Positions 33,576 through 33,998 of a DNA stretch of 33,998 bases are shown here, one piece after another. The notes under the pieces are model-generated. The model made no database searches. It saw nothing but the letters and a program-made list of their open reading frames with translations, and was not told the DNA's origin. The stretch's first letter is position 1; every line of letters starts with the position of its first letter. The translations under genes were made by a program, and so were the position numbers. The stretch is from the NCBI GenBank assembly GCA_026985055.1, contig JALSQZ010000182.1, forward strand, positions 1 to 33,998, in the 5' to 3' direction. This DNA comes from Sedimenticola sp. Lineage in GTDB: Bacteria; Pseudomonadota; Gammaproteobacteria; Chromatiales; Chromatiaceae.

Positions 33576-33609
33576 AAAAACCGGATAGTGTGTTTGCACT
33601 ATCCGGTTT
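33576..33609 (-). terminator. Intrinsic terminator after the Met-Gly repeat gene
   Basis: On the minus strand a perfect 13-bp stem (arms 33597-33609 and 33578-33590) with a six-base loop is followed by a run of five T (33580-33576). It sits 12 bases beyond the repeat-protein stop and 39 bases before the pentahaem cytochrome gene. Transcription of the respiratory genes therefore needs read-through or a separate, unseen promoter in the short gap. Confidence 0.8.
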
Positions 33610-33620
33610 CAGGCGCTCGC

Positions 33621-33998
33621 TTACTTCCAGCCAGACATGCCACCCATGCCGGACATCCCAGACATGCCGCCCATGCCAGACATGCCGCTCATGCCGCCCA
33701 TGCCACTCATGCCACTCATGCCGGACATCCCAGACATGCCACCCATGCCACTAGCCGGGTAGAAGAAGATCTGTCCGGTCGGGGTAATCTTGAAGTAGCC
33801 GCTCATGCCGGACATCCCAGACATACCGCCCATGCCGGACATACCGCCCATGCCAGACATACCGCCCATGCCAGACATACCGCCCATGCCGGACATACCG
33901 TTCATGCCGGACATACCGCCCATGCCGGACATACCGTTCATGCCGGACATACCGCCCATGCCGGACATACCGCCCATGCCGGACATCCCGCCCATGCC
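33621..33998 (-). CDS. Met-Gly-rich triplet-repeat protein (N-terminus beyond window)
   Basis: Only the C-terminal 125 codons are visible; the frame is open at the window edge. The protein consists of Met-X-Gly triplets (X is Gly, Ser or Asn): 22 triplets, one 17-residue insertion (YFKITPTGQIFFYPASG), 13 more triplets, then Trp-Lys and the stop. Met is 35 of the last 124 residues. Gly at every third position recalls collagen or polyglycine-II helices; Met at every third position would line one face of such a helix and could bind Cu(I) or be oxidised reversibly. I recognise no family. A signal peptide, if any, lies outside the window. It is followed by a strong terminator and then the pentahaem cytochrome gene. 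Confidence 0.75.
   Translation of the reverse strand, partial: GMGGMSGMGGMSGMGGMSGMNGMSGMGGMSGMNGMSGMGGMSGMGGMSGMGGMSGMGGMSGMSGMSGYFKITPTGQIFFYPASGMGGMSGMSGMSGMSGMGGMSGMSGMGGMSGMSGMGGMSGWK
33630..33746 (-). repeat. Tandem 9-bp repeat array, C-terminal block
   Basis: Thirteen in-frame nine-base units encode Met-Gly-Gly or Met-Ser-Gly triplets. Unit length is a multiple of three, so gain or loss of units keeps the frame. Copies differ mainly at third codon positions. Confidence 0.85.
33798..33998 (-). repeat. Tandem 9/18-bp repeat array, N-terminal block
   Basis: At least 22 nine-base units, mostly organised as an 18-base higher-order repeat (plus-strand ATGCCGGACATACCGCCC), encode alternating Met-Gly-Gly and Met-Ser-Gly with two Met-Asn-Gly variants. 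The higher order and near-identity indicate recent unequal duplication. The array continues past the window. Confidence 0.88.

Noticed and set aside
33630..33998. Regularly spaced repeats resembling a CRISPR array
   Set aside because: The units are 9 or 18 bases with no unique spacers and encode an uninterrupted Met-X-Gly protein frame.

Overview
This 34-kb window reads as ordinary, densely coded chromosome of a Gammaproteobacterium. The supporting evidence is the lolC-lolD pair, the exbB-exbD-lpxK-Trm112-kdsB lipid A/Kdo operon, a DUF2062 protein, comEC and mfd, all with gammaproteobacterial sequence character. A Tat-exported molybdenum oxidoreductase with its own multihaem cytochrome suggests a respiratory generalist, perhaps a sulfur-oxidising or facultatively anaerobic lineage; that is inference and no species is claimed. 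No rRNA, tRNA, CRISPR array or complete insertion sequence was seen.

Layout. 1-335: intergenic, with a terminator for an off-window gene and an extended -10 promoter. 336-5983 (+): a surface-polysaccharide block with a CpsG/ManB phosphomannomutase, a two-domain sulfotransferase, a locally AT-rich acyltransferase-3 and a second sulfotransferase with a C-terminal beta-rich domain. 5975-9451 (-): mfd, overlapping the previous gene tail to tail. 9594-10641: an exported protein of unknown function and a small membrane protein. 10718-15023 (+): a tightly coupled trio of MMPL/RND permease, LolA-like periplasmic carrier and outer-membrane barrel. 15039-16889 (-): a Rieske ferredoxin coupled to a TrpD-like protein that lacks the usual PRPP loop, and a small exported protein. 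17060-18540 (+): polyphosphate kinase 2 followed by a lysine/alanine-rich histone-H1-like protein. 18604-20527 (+): lolC-lolD. 20494-21024 (-): DUF2062. 21149-23428 (+): comEC. 23439-23722: a 284-bp structured element with 22-bp perfect terminal inverted repeats including TA ends, probably a MITE. 23797-26749 (+): exbB-exbD-lpxK-Trm112-kdsB, every junction after exbB overlapping. 26826-27110 (-): a small conserved-looking protein.

27198-33998 (-), read right to left, is the most unusual region. It encodes a methionine-glycine triplet-repeat protein that runs off the window, a strong intrinsic terminator, a pentahaem periplasmic cytochrome c, a Tat-exported DMSO-reductase-family catalytic subunit whose first Fe-S site reads Cys-Cys-His-Cys, a DmsB-like four-cluster subunit, a TorD-type chaperone, a monohaem cytochrome c and a multi-cluster ferredoxin. 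There is no DmsC-like membrane anchor. The simplest reading is a periplasmic or cell-surface redox enzyme that exchanges electrons with c-type cytochromes; its substrate cannot be read from the sequence.
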